From Apodemus sylvaticus (Eukaryota > Chordata > Mammalia > Rodentia > Muridae), in assembly GCF_947179515.1 (NCBI RefSeq), contig NC_067473.1, positions 85,280,013-85,344,012 on the forward strand: a stretch of 64,000 bases of DNA, given 5' to 3'. The notes under the pieces were generated by a model that saw only the letters and a list, made by a program, of their open reading frames with translations, did not search any database and was not told where the DNA came from. A program made the position numbers and the translations under genes. Positions within the stretch are counted from its first letter, which is position 1. Each line of letters opens with the position of its first letter. Positions 44,234-58,049 of the stretch are shown in pieces.

Positions 44234-45240
44234 TTTTGCCCAAGTGAAGCCACTTTAGTCCCCCTTGAGAGGGAGAAGAAAGCAATCACAAATAGGGAGG
44301 GAGGGAGAAAGAGAGGAATCTGGGAGGGAAAGTAGACAGGCCGATGGAGTGGGAGTGAGAGGGGAACCTGATCTGGTATTGGGTGAGGGAAAAGGACTGA
44401 AGCCCTGAGGGCCAACTGATTAATGGAAACATTCAACACTGGGAGATAGGAGAGTTGGGGGGTCCTCTAAAAGGCAACAGAGACCTAGGAGGTGACTCAA
44501 AGGAAGGGACTTTAGATGAAATCTCCTACCATAGGGATCTGGAACTTATAGAGCCCACCTCCAAAAGGAAGACAGGACATCCAATGAGGGAAGGGGCACC
44601 ATCGCACAGTTAAAACTCTGAATTATAATTGTTCCTATCTGAAAAAAAAAATTCAAGGATGGAAATGGAGAGAAGCCTGAGAAAAGAAGGTCCAGCTACA
44701 GGCCCAAAGTGGAATTCAGCCCAAGGGAAGTCCCAGTGTCTGACACTATAACTGAGGTCATAGAGCACTCACAAATGTAACCTAGCATGACTGCACTCCT
44801 GAAGACCAAACAAGCAACTGAAAGAGTTAGATGTAGATATGTGCACCAAACCAATGGACAGAAGCAGCTGACCACTGTTGTTAAACTGGGGAAGGCTGAA
44901 AGAAGCTGAGGAGAAGGACAACCTTGTAGGAGTACCAACATTCTCAAATAATCTGGACCCCAGAGTTTGTTCAAAACTGGACCACCAAATAGGCAGCATA
45001 TACCAACTGATCTTATGCCCCTGACACATATATAGCAGAGGACTGCTAGGTCTGTATTCATTAAGAGTTGATGCATCTAGACCTCAAGAGGCAGGAGCCC
45101 CCAGAGAGTTTAAAGGTCAGATTTGTTAGGGGTTGGGTTATCCACATAGAGACAGGGGCTGGGGAGGAGGCATGGGATGTAGAACAGTCAGAGGGTGGAG
45201 GTCTGGGAGCAGGAATAAAATATGGAGTATAAAAACTTAA
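44234..45240 (+). repeat. R1 repeat, near-complete copy
   Basis: The longest uninterrupted R1 in the window. It contains the 5' block shared with 10491-10995, the 3' block shared with 12005-12655 and 62590-63110, and an ataaaatatggagtat end. It abuts the L1 element D 5' UTR without a visible gap. Minus-strand open frames here are unsupported. Confidence 0.7.
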
Positions 45241-45776
45241 AACAGGGCAAGAGACAAGAGGGGCTTCCGGACGGCCAGCGGGGAGAAGTCAGTATGCTCC
45301 AGTGAATACAGCAGGTCCCAGCGGGAGCCTTCGGGTGCCTGCTTTGGGATGTGAACAGTCTGAGCCACAGCACTCGGGCTCCAGGAAGTTCAGGAGACAC
45401 AGTGTGCTCCCAGAGGCAGTCTGGGAGCTCCTGTGGCACTGAGCTTGGGTTCCAGTCCTGAGGCCTATGGCAGGAGCACTCAGATCTCTCCGTTTCCGGA
45501 TCCAGATCAGCCTGGATGACAACACCACATCTCCAGGTCCTGAAAGAGGCAAGAGGGGCTTCCAGGCGGCCAGCGGGGAGAAGTCGGTGTGCTCTGGTTA
45601 AACCAGCGGGCCCCAGCAGGAGCCGTCAGGTGTCTGCTTTGGGATCTGAACAGACTGGACAACAGCACCCTGTCTCCCGGCAGTGCAGGAGGTAAGCTGT
45701 GCAATAGAGGCCACCTGGGAAGGGGCAGCTTGCAGTGGTGAGTCCAGCATTGACTCCAACAGCAGTGAGAACTAGA
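45241..45776 (+). repeat. L1 element D 5' UTR with two promoter monomers
   Basis: The string aagaggggcttcc..cggccagcggggagaagtc occurs at 45256 and again at 45551, giving a unit of about 295 bp and a partial second unit. It is GC-rich, directly upstream of the ORF1 ATG, and so the likely L1 promoter. Minus-strand frames at 45188-45817 are shadows. Confidence 0.85.
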
Positions 45777-46953
45777 TGGCAAAAGGCAAACTCAGGAACA
45801 TCACTAAGAGAAATCAAGGCAATATGGCAACATCTGAACCCAATTCTCCTTTACCAGCAAGTCCTGGATACCCCATCACACCAATAAACAAGATTTGGAT
45901 TTAAAATCACTGGTCATGATGCTGGTACAGGAATACATGAAGGACATACTTAAAGAAATGCAGGAGAAAATGGATCAAAAGTTAGAAGCCCTTGCAAGGG
46001 AAACACAAAAATCATTGAAAGAAATCCAGGAGAATACAAAAGCCAATAATGAGGAAACACAAAAAACACTTAAAGAAATACAGGAGAACTTTGGTCAACA
46101 GGCTGAGGTCATGAAAGAGGAAACACAAAAATCTCTTAAAGAATTACAGGAAAGCACAAACAAGCAAGTGAAGGAGCTAAGCAAAACCATCCAGGATCTA
46201 AAATCAGAAGGAGAAACAACTAAGAAAACTCAAAGGGAGACAACGTTGGAGATAGAAAGCCTTGGGAAGAAATCAGTGGACATAGATGCAAATATCAACA
46301 ACAGAATACAAGAGATAGAAGAAAGAATCTCAGATGCTGAAGATTCCATAGAAACCATGGACTCAACAGTTAAAGAAAATGCAAAAGGCAAAAAGCTTGT
46401 AACCCAAAATATCCAGGAAATCCAGGACACAATGAGAAGACCAAACCTAAGGATTATAGGCATAGATGAGAGTGAAGATTTACGACTTAAAGGGCCAGCA
46501 AATATCTTCAATAAAATTATGGAAGAAAACTTCCCTAACCTAAAGAGAGAGATGCCCATGAAAGTACAAGAAGCCTACAGAACTCCAAACAGACTGGACC
46601 AGAAAAGAACTACTTCCCGTCACATAATAATCAAAACACCAAATGTACTAAACAAAGAAAGAATGTTAAAGGCAGTAAGAGAAAAAGGCCAAGTAACATA
46701 TAAAGGAAGACCTATCAGAATCACAGCAGACTTTTCACCTGAGACTATGAAGGCTAGAAGGTCCTGGGCAGATCTCATGCAGACTCTAAGAGAACACAAA
46801 TGCCAGCCAAAAATACTATATCCAGCAAAACTCTCAATCATCGTAGATGGAGAAACTAAGATATTCCATGACAAAACCAAGTTTACCCAATATCTATCCA
46901 CAAACCCAGTCCTACAAAGGATAATAGGAGGAAAACTCCAATACAAGGAGTGA
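45777..46953 (+). pseudogene. L1 element D ORF1, one early frameshift, otherwise open
   Basis: ATG at 45777 (MAKGKLRNITKRNQGN). One frameshift near 45885, where a base is missing relative to elements A and C, leads to an early TAA. From 45895 the correct frame is open for 352 codons to 46953: coiled coil (QKSLKELQESTNKQVKEL, about 46130-46180), RRM (RRPNLRIIGIDESED, near 46435-46480) and C-terminal domain (RSWADLMQTLREHKCQP to LQRIIGGKLQYKE). It is the best preserved ORF1 here, lacking only the in-frame N-terminus. Confidence 0.9.
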
Positions 46954-47040
46954 AACTTCATCCTGGAAAAAGCAAGATAATAACCTTTCATCAAACCCAA
47001 AAGAAGTTAACCAATCAAATTTCAATAATAACATCAAAAA

Positions 47041-50000
47041 TGACAGGAAGTAACAATCACTATTCCTTAATATCTCTTAACATCAATGGACTTAATGCCC
47101 CAATAAAAAGACATAGACTAACTGACTGGATACATAAACAGGACCCTACATTTTGCTGCTTACAGGAAACACACCTAAGGGTCAAAGACAAACACTACCT
47201 TAGAGTAAAAGGCTGGAAGATAATTTTACAAGCAAATGGTCTCAGGAAACAAGCTGGAGTAGCCATTTTAATATCAGATAAAATTGACTTTCAACCCAAA
47301 GTCATCAAAAGAGACTCTGAGTGACACTTCTTGCTGGTCAAAGGAAAAATCCACCAAGAAGAAGTCTCAATCCTGAACATCTATGCTCCAAATGCAAGGG
47401 CATCCTCTTTCGTAAAAGAAACTTTATTAAATTTCAAAGCACACATTGCACCTAACACAATAATTGTGGGTGACTTCAACACTGCACTTTCCTCAATGGA
47501 CTGATCAGGAAAACAGAAACTAAACAGGGACACAATGAAACTAATTAAAACTTTGGACCAATTAGATTTAACAGATATATAGAGAACATTCTATCCTAAA
47601 GCAAAAGAATATACCTTTTTCTCAGCACCTCATGGTACCTTCTCCAAAATCGACCACATAATTGGTCACAAGACAGACCTCAACAAATATAAGAAGATCG
47701 AACTAATCTCATGCCTCTTATCAGATCACTATGGAGTAAAAGTGGTCTTCAATAGCAACAAAAACAACAGAAAACCCACATAGACATTGAAACTGAACAA
47801 TATTCTACTCAATGATACCTTGGTCAAGGAAGAAATAAAGAAAGAAATTAAAGACTTTTTAGAACACAATGAAAATGAAGACACAACTTACCCAAATCTA
47901 TGGGACACAATGAAAGCAGTGCTAAGAGGAAAACTCAGAGCCCTGAGTGCCTCCAAAAAGAAAATGGAGAGAGCATACATTACCAGCTTAATGACACACC
48001 TGAAAGCCCTAGAACAAAAAGAAGCTATTTCACCCAGGAGGAGTAGAAGGCAGGAAATCATCAAACACAGGGCGGAAATCAATCAAGTAGAAACAAAGAT
48101 AACTATACAAAGAATCAACAAAACTAGGAGCTGGTTCTTTGAGAAAATCAACAAGATAGAAAAACCCTTAGCCAGACTGAACAAAGGGCACAGAGAAAGT
48201 ATCCAAATTAACAAACTTAGAAATGAAAAGGGAGATATAACAATGGAAACTGAGGTAATCCAAAAAATCATCAGATCCTTCTACAAGAGCCTGTACTCAA
48301 CACAACTGGAGGAAATGGACAATTTCCTTGACAGATACCAAATACCAAAATTAAATCAGGACCAAATAGATCATCCAAACAGTCCCATAATGCCTAAAGA
48401 AATAGAAGGAGTCATAGAAAGTCTTCCAAACAAACAAACAAACAAAAAAAAAAAAACAAAAAAAGCACAGGACCAGATGGTTTCAGTGCAGAATTCTATC
48501 AGACCTTCAAAGAAGAGTTAACACCAATACTCTTCAAACTATTCCACAAAATAGAAACAGAAGGAACACTACCCAGTTCCTTCTACAAAGCCACAATTAC
48601 GCTGATACCAAAACCACACAAAGATCCAACAAAGACAGAGAACTTCAGACCAATTTCCCTTATGAACATCGATGCAAAAATACTCAATAAAATTCTTGCC
48701 AACCGAATCCAAGAACACATCAAAACGATCATCCACCATGATCAAGTAGGCTTTATCCTGGGAATGCAGGGTTGGTTCAATATATGGAAGTCCATCAATG
48801 CACATGGTCATTTCATTGGATGTTGAAAAAGCATTTGACAAAATTCAGCATCCTTTCATGCTTAAAGTCTTGGAAAGAATAGGAATTCAAGGCCCATACC
48901 TAAACATAATTAAAGCAATATACAGCAAACCGGTAGCCAACATCAAACTAAATGGAGAGAAACTTGAAGCAATTCCACTAAAATCAGGGACTAGACAAGG
49001 CTTCCCCCTCTCTCCATATCTTTTCAATATAGTTCTTGAAGTCCTAGCTAGAGCAATTAGACAACAGAAGGAAGTCAAAGGGATACAAATTGGAAAGGAA
49101 GAAGTCAAATTATCACTATTTGCAGATGATATGATCGTATACTTAAGTGACCCTAAAAACTCTACTAGAGAACTCCTACAGCTGATAAACAACTTCAGCA
49201 AAGTGGCTGGCTACAAAATCAACGCAAGCAAATGAGTAGCCTTTATATATTCAAAGGATAAGCAGACTGAGAAAGAAATTAGAGAAATGACCCCCTTCAC
49301 AATAGCTACAAACAACAGAGAGTATCTTGGGGTGACTCTTACCAAACATGTGAAAGATCTGTATGACAAGAACTTCAAGACTCTGATGAAGGAAATGGAA
49401 GAAGACCTCAAAAAATGGGAAAACCTCCCATGCTCATGGATCGGTAGAATCAATATAGTTAAAATGGCCATTTTGCCAAAAGTAATCTACAGATTCAATG
49501 CAATACCCATCAAAATCCCAACTTAATTCTTCACAGAGTTAGAAAGAGCAATTATCAAATTCATCTGGAATAACAAAAAAACCCAGGATAGCTAAAACTA
49601 TTCTCAGCAACAAAGGAAAGTCTGGGGGAATCAGTATCCCTGACCTCAAGCAATACTACAGAGCAATAGTGTTAAAAACTGCATGGTATTGGTACAGTGA
49701 CAGGCAGGAGGATCAATGGAACAGGATTTAAGATCCAGAAATGAACCCACACACCTATGGCTACTTGATCCTCGACAAAGAGGCTGAAAACATCCAATGG
49801 AAAAAAGATAGCCTTTTCAACAAATGGTGCTGGTTCAACTGGAGGTCAGCATGCAGAAGAATGCGAATTGATCCATCCTTGTCTCCTTGTACTAAGCTCA
49901 AATCCAAATGGATCAAGGACCTCCACATAAAGCCAGACACTCTGAAGCTTATAGAAAAGAAACTGGGGAAGACACTTGAGGACATTGGTACAGGGAGAAA

Positions 50001-50846
50001 GTTTCTGAACAAACACCAATAGCATGTGCTCTGAGAGCAAGAATTGACAAATGGGACCTCATAAAATTACAAAGTTTCTGTAAGGCAAAGGACACCATCA
50101 AAAGGACAAATTGGCAACCAACAAATTGGGAAAAGATCTTCACCAATCCTACATCAGATAGAGGGCTAATATCCAATATATATAAAGAACTCAAGAAGTT
50201 AGACTCCAGAAAACCAAACAACCCTATTAAAAAATGGGGTACAGAGTTAAACAAAGAATTCTCAACTGAAGAACTTCGGATGGCGGAGAAGCATCTTAAA
50301 AAATGCTCAACTTCATTAGTCATTAGGAAAATGCAAATCAAAACAACCCTGAGATTTCACCTTACACCAGTCAGAATGGCTAAGATTAAAAATTCAGGAG
50401 ATAGCAGGTGTTGGAGAGGGTGTGGAGAAAGAGGAACACTCCTCCACTGCTGGTGGGCTTGCAAATTGGTACAACCACTGTGGAAATCAGTCTGGCGGTT
50501 CCTCCGAAAACTGGGCACCTCACTTCCAGAAGATCCTGCTATACCACTCCTGGGCATATACCTAGAGGATTCTCCACCATGTAATAAGGATACATGCTTT
50601 ACTATGTTCATAGCAGCCCTATTTATAATTGCCAGATTCTGGAAAGAACCCAGGTATCCCTCAACAGAAGAGTGGATGCAAAGAATGTGGTATATCTACA
50701 CAATGGAGTACTATTCAGCCATTAGAAACAATGTATTCATGAAATTCTTAGGCAAATGGATGGAGCTGGAGAACATCATACTAAGTGAGGCAACCCTGAC
50801 TCAAAAGGTGAATCATGGTATGCACTCACTAATAAGTGGATATTAA
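47041..50846 (+). pseudogene. L1 element D ORF2, near full length but broken
   Basis: ATG at 47041 (MTGSNNHYSLISLNINGLN). The endonuclease is recognisable (LQETHLRVKDKHYL, VGDFNTALSSMD, SDHYGV), but TGA at 47322-47324 and further stops near 47502, 47579 and 47780 break it. The RT carries an intact FADD box at 49119-49130 within an open run (48798-49235). An (A/C)-rich insertion near 48430-48465 and a small deletion near 48801 disrupt the linker and RT. The Cys-rich box (RCWRGCGERGTLLHCWWACK) is at about 50406-50468. The natural stop is at 50844-50846. Confidence 0.9.
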
Positions 50847-51115
50847 CCTAGAAACCTGGAATACCCAAAACATAATCCACATATCAAATGAGGTACAAGA
50901 AGAAAGGAAGAGTGGCCCCCTGTTCTGGAAAGACTCAGTGAAGCAGTATTCGGCAAAACCAGAATGGGGAAGTAGGAAGGGGTGGGTGGGAGGACAGGGG
51001 GAGAGAATGGGGCTTGCAATTCTTTTGGGAGTAGGGGGCTAGAAAAGGGGAAATAATTTTTAATGTAAATAAAAAATATATCAAAAAAAGTTCTGGAAAA
51101 AAAATAAATTAAAAA
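50847..51115 (+). mobile_element. L1 element D 3' UTR and A-rich tail
   Basis: G-rich 3' UTR (gggtgggtgggaggacaggggg), taatgtaaataaaaaatatat, then A-rich sequence to about 51115. No clear target-site duplication found. Confidence 0.85.
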
Positions 51116-51558
51116 TAAAAAGAACCGAGGTATATGGACTTTTGAACACCTTGCTTACTTGGTCCCATTTATAACCTGTATTCCCCATCTTTTTTGAAAC
51201 TGTATAGAAAGATGTTGTCTCTGCAATTGATGTTCTCTTTATGATATGTTAAAGATACAGTTCTTTCTTTTATTAACTATATATGTTTGCTTTTCTTGTT
51301 TTGTTTACTAATTGTACACAAATGATTACAATGAAATCTTTGCCAATCTTCAGCAATCACCCATAATGACATAATCTCGGCACATGTAGGAATACTATAA
51401 TTATGGGTGGAAAATTATGGTTCAATTGTGCTTAATACAATTGGAGGTCAAAGCCACTTATTATCTCCAATTAATTTTTGAAAATCATTAAGCATTTTTA
51501 TGTAATCTACAGACTTCTGTACCTTTTATGGTCGAATTTTGTGTTCATTAAATTCATA
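51116..51558. other. AT-rich spacer, nothing recognised
   Basis: Between two L1 copies; no supported feature. Confidence 0.4.
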
Positions 51559-53042
51559 ACCCAAAGCACACATTGCACCTAACACAATAATTGTGGGTGA
51601 CTTCAACACTCCACTCTCCTCAATGGACCAATCAGGAAAACAGAAAATAATCAGGGACACAGTAAAACTAATTGAAGCTTTAGACCAATTAGATTTGACT
51701 GATATTTATAGAACATTTCACCCTAAAGCAAAAGAATATACGTTTTTCTCAGCACCTCATGGTACCTTCTCCAAAATCGACCATATAATTGGTCACAAGA
51801 CAGACATCAACAAATGTAAGAAGTTCGAACTAATCTGATGCCTCCTATCAGATCACTATGGAGTAAGAGTGGTCTTCAATAGCAACAAAAACAACAGAAA
51901 GCCTACATACACATGGAGGCAGAACAATACTCTATTCAATGACAACTTGGCCAAAGAAGAAATAAAGAAAGAAATCAGATACTATTTAGAATTTAATGAA
52001 AATGAAGGCACAACATACCCAAATCTTTGGGACACAATAAAAGTAGTGCTAAGAGGAAAACTCATAGCACTGAGCACCTACAAAAAGAAACAGGAGAGAG
52101 CATACACTAGCAGCTTAATGGCACATGTGAAAGCTCTGGAATGAAAATAAGCTAATTCACCCAGGAGGAGTAGAATACAGGAAATCATCAAACTCAGGTC
52201 TGAAATCAGTCAAGTGGAAACAAAGATAACCATGCAAAGAATCAACCAATCCAGGAGCTGGTTCTTTGAGAAAATCAACAAGATAGATAAACCCTTAGCC
52301 AGACTGACTAAAGGGCTCAGAGAAAGTATCCAAATTATCAAAATTAGAAATGAAAAGGGGAATATAACAACAGAAACTGAGGAAATTCAAAAAATCATCA
52401 GATCCTACTACAAAAGCTTATACTCAAAACAACTGGAAAATCTGGAGGAAATGGACAATTTCCTAGACAAATACAAAATAACAAAATTAAATCAGGACCA
52501 AATAGATCATCTAAACAGTCCCATAATCCCTAAAGAAATAGAAGGTGTAATAGAAAGTCTCCCAACCATAAAAAGCACAGAACCAGATAGTTTCCGTGCA
52601 GAATTCTATCAGACCTTCAAAGAAGACCTAACACCAATACTCTTCAAACTATTCCCCACAATAGAAATGGAAGGAATACTGCCCAACTCCTTCTATGAAG
52701 CCACAGTTATGGTGAGCTGATACCAAAACCACACAAAGATCCAACAAAGAAAGAGAACTACAGAACAATTTCCCTTATGAACATCGATGCAAAGATACTC
52801 AATAAAATTCTTGCCAACCATATCAAAGAACACATCAAAATGATCATCCACCATGATTAAGTAGGCTTTATTCCAGGGATGCAGGGATGGTTCAATATAT
52901 GGAAATCCATCAATGCAATCCACTACATAAACAAACTCAAAGAAAAAAAACCACATGGACATTTCAATGGATGCAGAAAAAGCATTTGATAAAATTCAGC
53001 ATCCTTTCACGCTTAAAGTCTTGGAAAGAACAGGAATTCAAG
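51559..53042 (+). mobile_element. L1 ORF2 internal fragment (endonuclease end to RT)
   Basis: Truncated at both ends. Starts just before the VGDFNTPLSSMDQSGKQ endonuclease motif (51585), passes SDHYGVRVVFNSNKNN (near 51850) and the linker open run (52214-52720), and stops at LERTGIQ in the RT before the FADD box. Stops at 51837-51839 and 52142-52144 and a 5-bp-scale disruption near 52712 show decay. Confidence 0.9.
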
Positions 53043-54723
53043 TTTGGAGATTGTTTTGTGCACTTTGTATTCAGATGTTTATTTCTAAGCCACAATATCT
53101 GTTGTCATCCAGACTATTGCATAGACAAACATGTCTGTTCTCTATGTTCTGTAAAAAAACATTTTCTGTCATTCCTGCTTGGTTAATTAAACATCTGTTC
53201 ATTCAAGTGTCTGGGCAGAAGAGAATATGGCAGAGCTTCTGATACTGGTCAGAATTTCCAAGAAGGATTTGGAAGAGAGGGGGGAAAGCATTATATTTGG
53301 AAGTAGGAGTGGAGAAATGAAGTGGAGATAACAGGAGGATTTCACCATAAGTTTGTTATGAATGAGCAGTCAGGAGGATATGCATAGACCAGAGTAAACC
53401 CATGCAAGATTTGATATAATACGACATTTTTTCTAGGTATTACCTGCCTAGTCATGTTTTAGTAGCTCAAAACATACGTGGATGAGTCTTGTAGTGTTTT
53501 AATGAAAATGCCTGGTCTCTGTGTCTCTTTTTCAGAAACTTAAATGGGCTAGAGCAGGCAGAAATACCTTCTATTTGTGAGGGGGTAAAAGGGATTTTAG
53601 AAATACCTCAAAATACTACTGCACACTTCCATTTAACAACATATATGATTTAATACAAATATAGACTCTTATATTTGAATGTGTGGTCATTAGAGTGTTG
53701 CTGCTTGAAAAGGTTTTGAAGGTTGGCCTTGTGTCACTACATGTGACCTGGTTGGATGAAGTGTCACTGGGGGTGAGCTTAGAGGATTCAAAATCTCAAG
53801 CATAGTCCAGTGTCTCCTCCTGTTGCAGGATTAGGATTTGGAACTCTCAGTTCCTTCCCAGCACTCTACCTGTAGTTTTCCATGCCAACCACCATGCTGA
53901 TTATGGACTAAACCTCCAAAACTGTCATCAATAGTCCAGATTATTGCTTTCCTGTATAAGAGTTGCCATCTTCATGGTGTCTCATCACACTTATAGAATA
54001 TTTTCTAAGACATTTACCATAACTGTTTTCTTCTTGGAATTAAAATGAAATTCTGAAAACAGAAAATCAGAAAAACATTTTGTGATTGTAGGTGTTTTGT
54101 TTTGACATTTTTTTTGTTTTGTTTTGTGAGGAATTGGTCAAAGTGAATTAATCTGACATGGACAATGTAGAATGTTATAGAATCAACAATAAGGATCATC
54201 AGTGAAATTACATTTCTGATATCAGTCTCATAACCATAAAGTCTTTTAAGCATCCAGAGAGCTGTATAGCACAGATACACCTACATTTGTGAGTTCACCC
54301 CCAGGTAACCATCATATATTACATAAAAGTCCACATTTTATATTCATACAGAAAGTCTGTGGCTTTGTTTTGGAATCATCTAACCTAACAATTATCCTTG
54401 TTTTTGTATGCATTGGATATTCTTGTGTGAAGGAAAGTATCCCCCAGAATAGTGAAGTCAATCCCTTTCTTGTTTTTGAAAACACCAGCCCTTGTCCTTG
54501 AGTGCAATTTAGCCAGCAGAAAACACAAATCAGCCATTGATGAGCAACACTTGGTTGGATACTTAAATCCTACCAAAGGATATAAGGAGCAGGTTTGACA
54601 TTTTGGAAACTGGGCAGTACATAATCTTAGTATTTTGAAAATCCCAGGCTCTTACAATAATAAATTGTTTCTATAGCTTGAATCCATCTAAAGGTATAAA
54701 AACAAAGGAGAAATTGGAGTTAT
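53043..54723. other. Unassigned, probably unique sequence
   Basis: About 1.7 kb with no repeat I can name and only short chance frames. A candidate for ancestral single-copy DNA. Confidence 0.4.
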
Positions 54724-54835
54724 CAATTAAAGAGAGACATATGAGGATATTCCTGCTTATCACAAGTGGTTGTTCACATCAATTAAAGTGAGATATGTGA
54801 GGATATTCCTGCTTATCACAAGTGGTTGTAAACAT
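54724..54835 (+). repeat. 56-bp perfect-length tandem duplication
   Basis: Units 54724-54779 and 54780-54835, both starting caattaaag and containing gaggatattcctgcttatca, with five differences by eye. A local duplication. Confidence 0.95.
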
Positions 54836-55384
54836 AACCCAGAATAATCAACATAAACAGAGCTGTAATATTTCCCACCACATCTCAGGTGCAGAATTTA
54901 TCTCCCATCACATCAGCCCAGAATGTTTCCTCTGCAGGTCAAAGGTGAATGACAGACACACATAAGCAGAAACCTTGCTAAAAATAGCAAGTAAAATTAG
55001 GATTCCCTGGTGTTTGGAGCTTCCATGTATAATTCTCTGAAACCAAAAAAGGACAACTGTCAGAAGGCTGTATTGTTTTCTCTTGTGTCCTGTCTGGTTC
55101 TGAGTATTCAGATTGCCAAGGATGGTGTAGTGGATATTCCTGGTTGTAAACTTGACTATATCTAGAATGAACTACATTCCAGAATTGGAAGGCTCACCTG
55201 TGATCCTAATCTGGAGGCTGAGAAATCCAAATTAATGACCTGGATCTTGGCATGGCGATCTTGATACATATTAGCAATTAATCCCAGAAGTTCAAGACAG
55301 GGAGATCTCTGAGTTCAAGGTCATCATAAACAAAGCAACATCTCTGAGTTACAGTTCATCTGAGAGGAAGTAATTCCCAGATCC
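54836..55384. other. Unassigned; weak B1/Alu-like stretch near 55255-55345
   Basis: agcaattaatcccagaagttcaagacagggagatctctgagttcaaggtc resembles a decayed B1-type SINE core, too diverged to be sure. The rest is unassigned. Confidence 0.35.
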
Positions 55385-55655
55385 ATGCATGGTGGGACAT
55401 ACCCTTAATCTGAGCCACACCTTCCATTGGATACCTACACAAGGACATTGGAAGGAGTAGGATTTGTTCTCTCTTCTTTGTCTGTTTTCCTTGCGGGACT
55501 GAGCAACTACTAGATCCTTGGACTTCTATGCACAGCTGCTAGTGACCATTGTTGGGGAATTGGACTACAGATTATAAGTCATCAAAAAGTTCCCTTACTA
55601 TATAAAGAGTACCCATAAGTTCTGTGACTCTAGAGAACCTTGACTAATTCAGAAC
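55385..55655 (+). repeat. Rodent interspersed repeat with ctctgtgactctagag tail
   Basis: Contains agccacaccttcc, gggactgagcaactact and a tail ending cataagttctgtgactctagagaaccttgacta, a common rodent repeat ending. Only the tail (from about 17722) remains in duplication copy 1, so the duplicated block starts inside it. Family name not certain. Confidence 0.6.
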
Positions 55656-57965
55656 GAATAGGGGGTTTTAGGAGGGTAAGCCAGGAAGGAGGATATTATT
55701 TGAAATGTACATAAATTAAATAACAAATACAAACTCCAAAAACAATGATAGAAAAACAAACCAAAAACCAAACAAAGAAGAAAAAAGATTACTTAGTGAG
55801 GCATTTAGGGAAACTTCTTGAGAACAGGTACTATTCCCATAAACAGGTAGATGAGCTCCTATATGCATCCATATAGGAAACTGTTACTGCATATTGTAGG
55901 AATGAAAAAACAAAGTGTACATGATCTTTGATTATTTATGGGGTCTTCTTTCTTCCATTCTTGTTCACTGTTTTTTTTTTTTAACCAATTCAACACTCTA
56001 ACAATAAGTAGGCGAGAAAAAAGATAGAGGGAGATGAGAAGGGGGAAGAGGGAGACAGACAGAGAGTTTGAGGGAGAGACAGAGACAGAAATTAAGAGAG
56101 AGTTAGAGACAGAAACAGAGACAGAGACAGAGAGCCCTGATATAATTTTTTCTTCTTTTTTAATCTTTGAACAATGCAATTACAAACCGCAACCAATCCC
56201 AGTGAATGACCAAGATTCAGGACCAACAATGTGTGGCCATCACCCAACCCTGCCAAAGAAAATCCTTGAATTCCAGATGCCACACAACTGTAAAACTATT
56301 TGCAGCTAGCAAAATCATCCTGCTGCATGGTGAGTGAAATGATAGTCAGTTGTTGTGGAGAAGCAGCCTCACAGAAGGCATTAAATGAAAGCACATTCTT
56401 ATAATACTTCTCTGTGTTACAAAGAAATTAAAGTTAAAAAATTCTCACTAAAATGAATTTGAGAGAAAAATATGAAATATTTCAGAGAGGATTTGGACAT
56501 CTTAAAGGAGAATATGGAGGTGGCTATGATCAAGATATACTCTATATTTATATAAAATAGTTAAAATTGTTTAATACTCTCCATCAAAAATGTTTAGTCA
56601 ACAAATTTGCAAATTCCTCAATTGACTGTTTGAGATTTTTAACTTGATCTTAATTATCTGTTGATGTTAACTGGCTTTTTCATTCAATGTTATATTTTTG
56701 TGACAATGTCACCAAACCAGGTTTGTCTTCTTGACTTTTTTTCTGGATGTCAACAGTTCTGGAACATTTATCTTACACAACACTGAATTCTAATCCCATG
56801 GGTTAAAATAAAGCAATGCCAGACACTCACAAATACTGCCAACCAGTCTGCCAACCTGTTTTGATAGTTTAGAAAAATAGTAAATTAACAGGTTCACTGC
56901 ACATTGCGTAAGCTGGAATGCTTTCTGACCCTCTTCACGTCATCATTTCATCAGCAGCTGAACATGTGTATTTTTCTACTTCAGAAGAAAGAGAATATTC
57001 TAGAAGATGAAGTTTCTTTTCCTTACTGGAGCCTGTTTGGTTTCTAAAGCTGAGGAACCCTTACTGGTACAAGGTTGGGCTTTAAGGGAGTTATGTAGGA
57101 AGACAGGTTGATGTGGTAAATTTATCACAGATTGAACTGACAACCAGTGTGATATATGAATATATTTGTTTCTTCATGGCTTTTGTATTTATAACATGCC
57201 CCATGTCTTAAAACAATATTTGTTTTAGTTTAATATTAAATTTAAACTCACTTGAGTTACTTATATTGCCTAATTTTACCTGCCTAAACTGTATGAAAAC
57301 TATTTTCATATTAATGCCATGTTTTTAACATTTGCATTAATTTAATTTTCATAGTTGGAAGTCAATATACATTTGATATAATGTTTCACTATTCTATATT
57401 AATTCAGGGATGACTATCAATAAAATAGAAACCTAAAGTCAATTTGATATCTGCAAGGTAAACAATTTATGTATCGCTTATTAAAGAAATAAATTTCTCT
57501 TTAGAGTCCTTAAATTATGGTCAGTGTGTGAGATATGACTGATGTTAATTGTAATCTAGTAATATCTCCAAAACAGGGACTTATTTTTTGAAGTTTTATT
57601 TTGCACATATCTGTATCTATGTTAGTGTGGATGTGTGTGCCTGTGACTGCAGGGTTTGAAAGGAATATTAAAGCAAAACTGTAGAAATCAGCGACAAAGC
57701 CACACAATGTGTACAATTTATCTCTTTCATCCTCTGATCTGACTGATCTCTAAAAGGAACTTTGGTCTTAATGACTTGAAACACAAAGACTTTTGACATC
57801 AATATATGATTGCTTCTTTATTGTTTACTTTGAATGCATTTAGAATGTGGATTTTTACTAAAATTTTTAAGATTACTTTTTTTGTTGATGCAGCATCCTA
57901 ATAGGAATTTGTAATATGTTTTTACACTTTTTCTTAATCATATTTTGCATGACATAAAACCATTG

Positions 57966-58049
57966 CCATGTATGTGTATGTATGTATGTATGTATGTATA
58001 TATATATATATATATATATACATGAAATATATATATATATATATATTTC
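57966..58049 (+). repeat. (TATG)n/(TA)n microsatellite in lipocalin intron 1
   Basis: tatg repeats then (TA)n, at the place where copy 1 has (TG)n. Confidence 0.95.

Noticed and set aside
45188..45817. Overlapping minus-strand open frames rich in Pro/Ser/Cys
   Set aside because: Antisense shadows of the GC-rich L1 5' UTR monomers.
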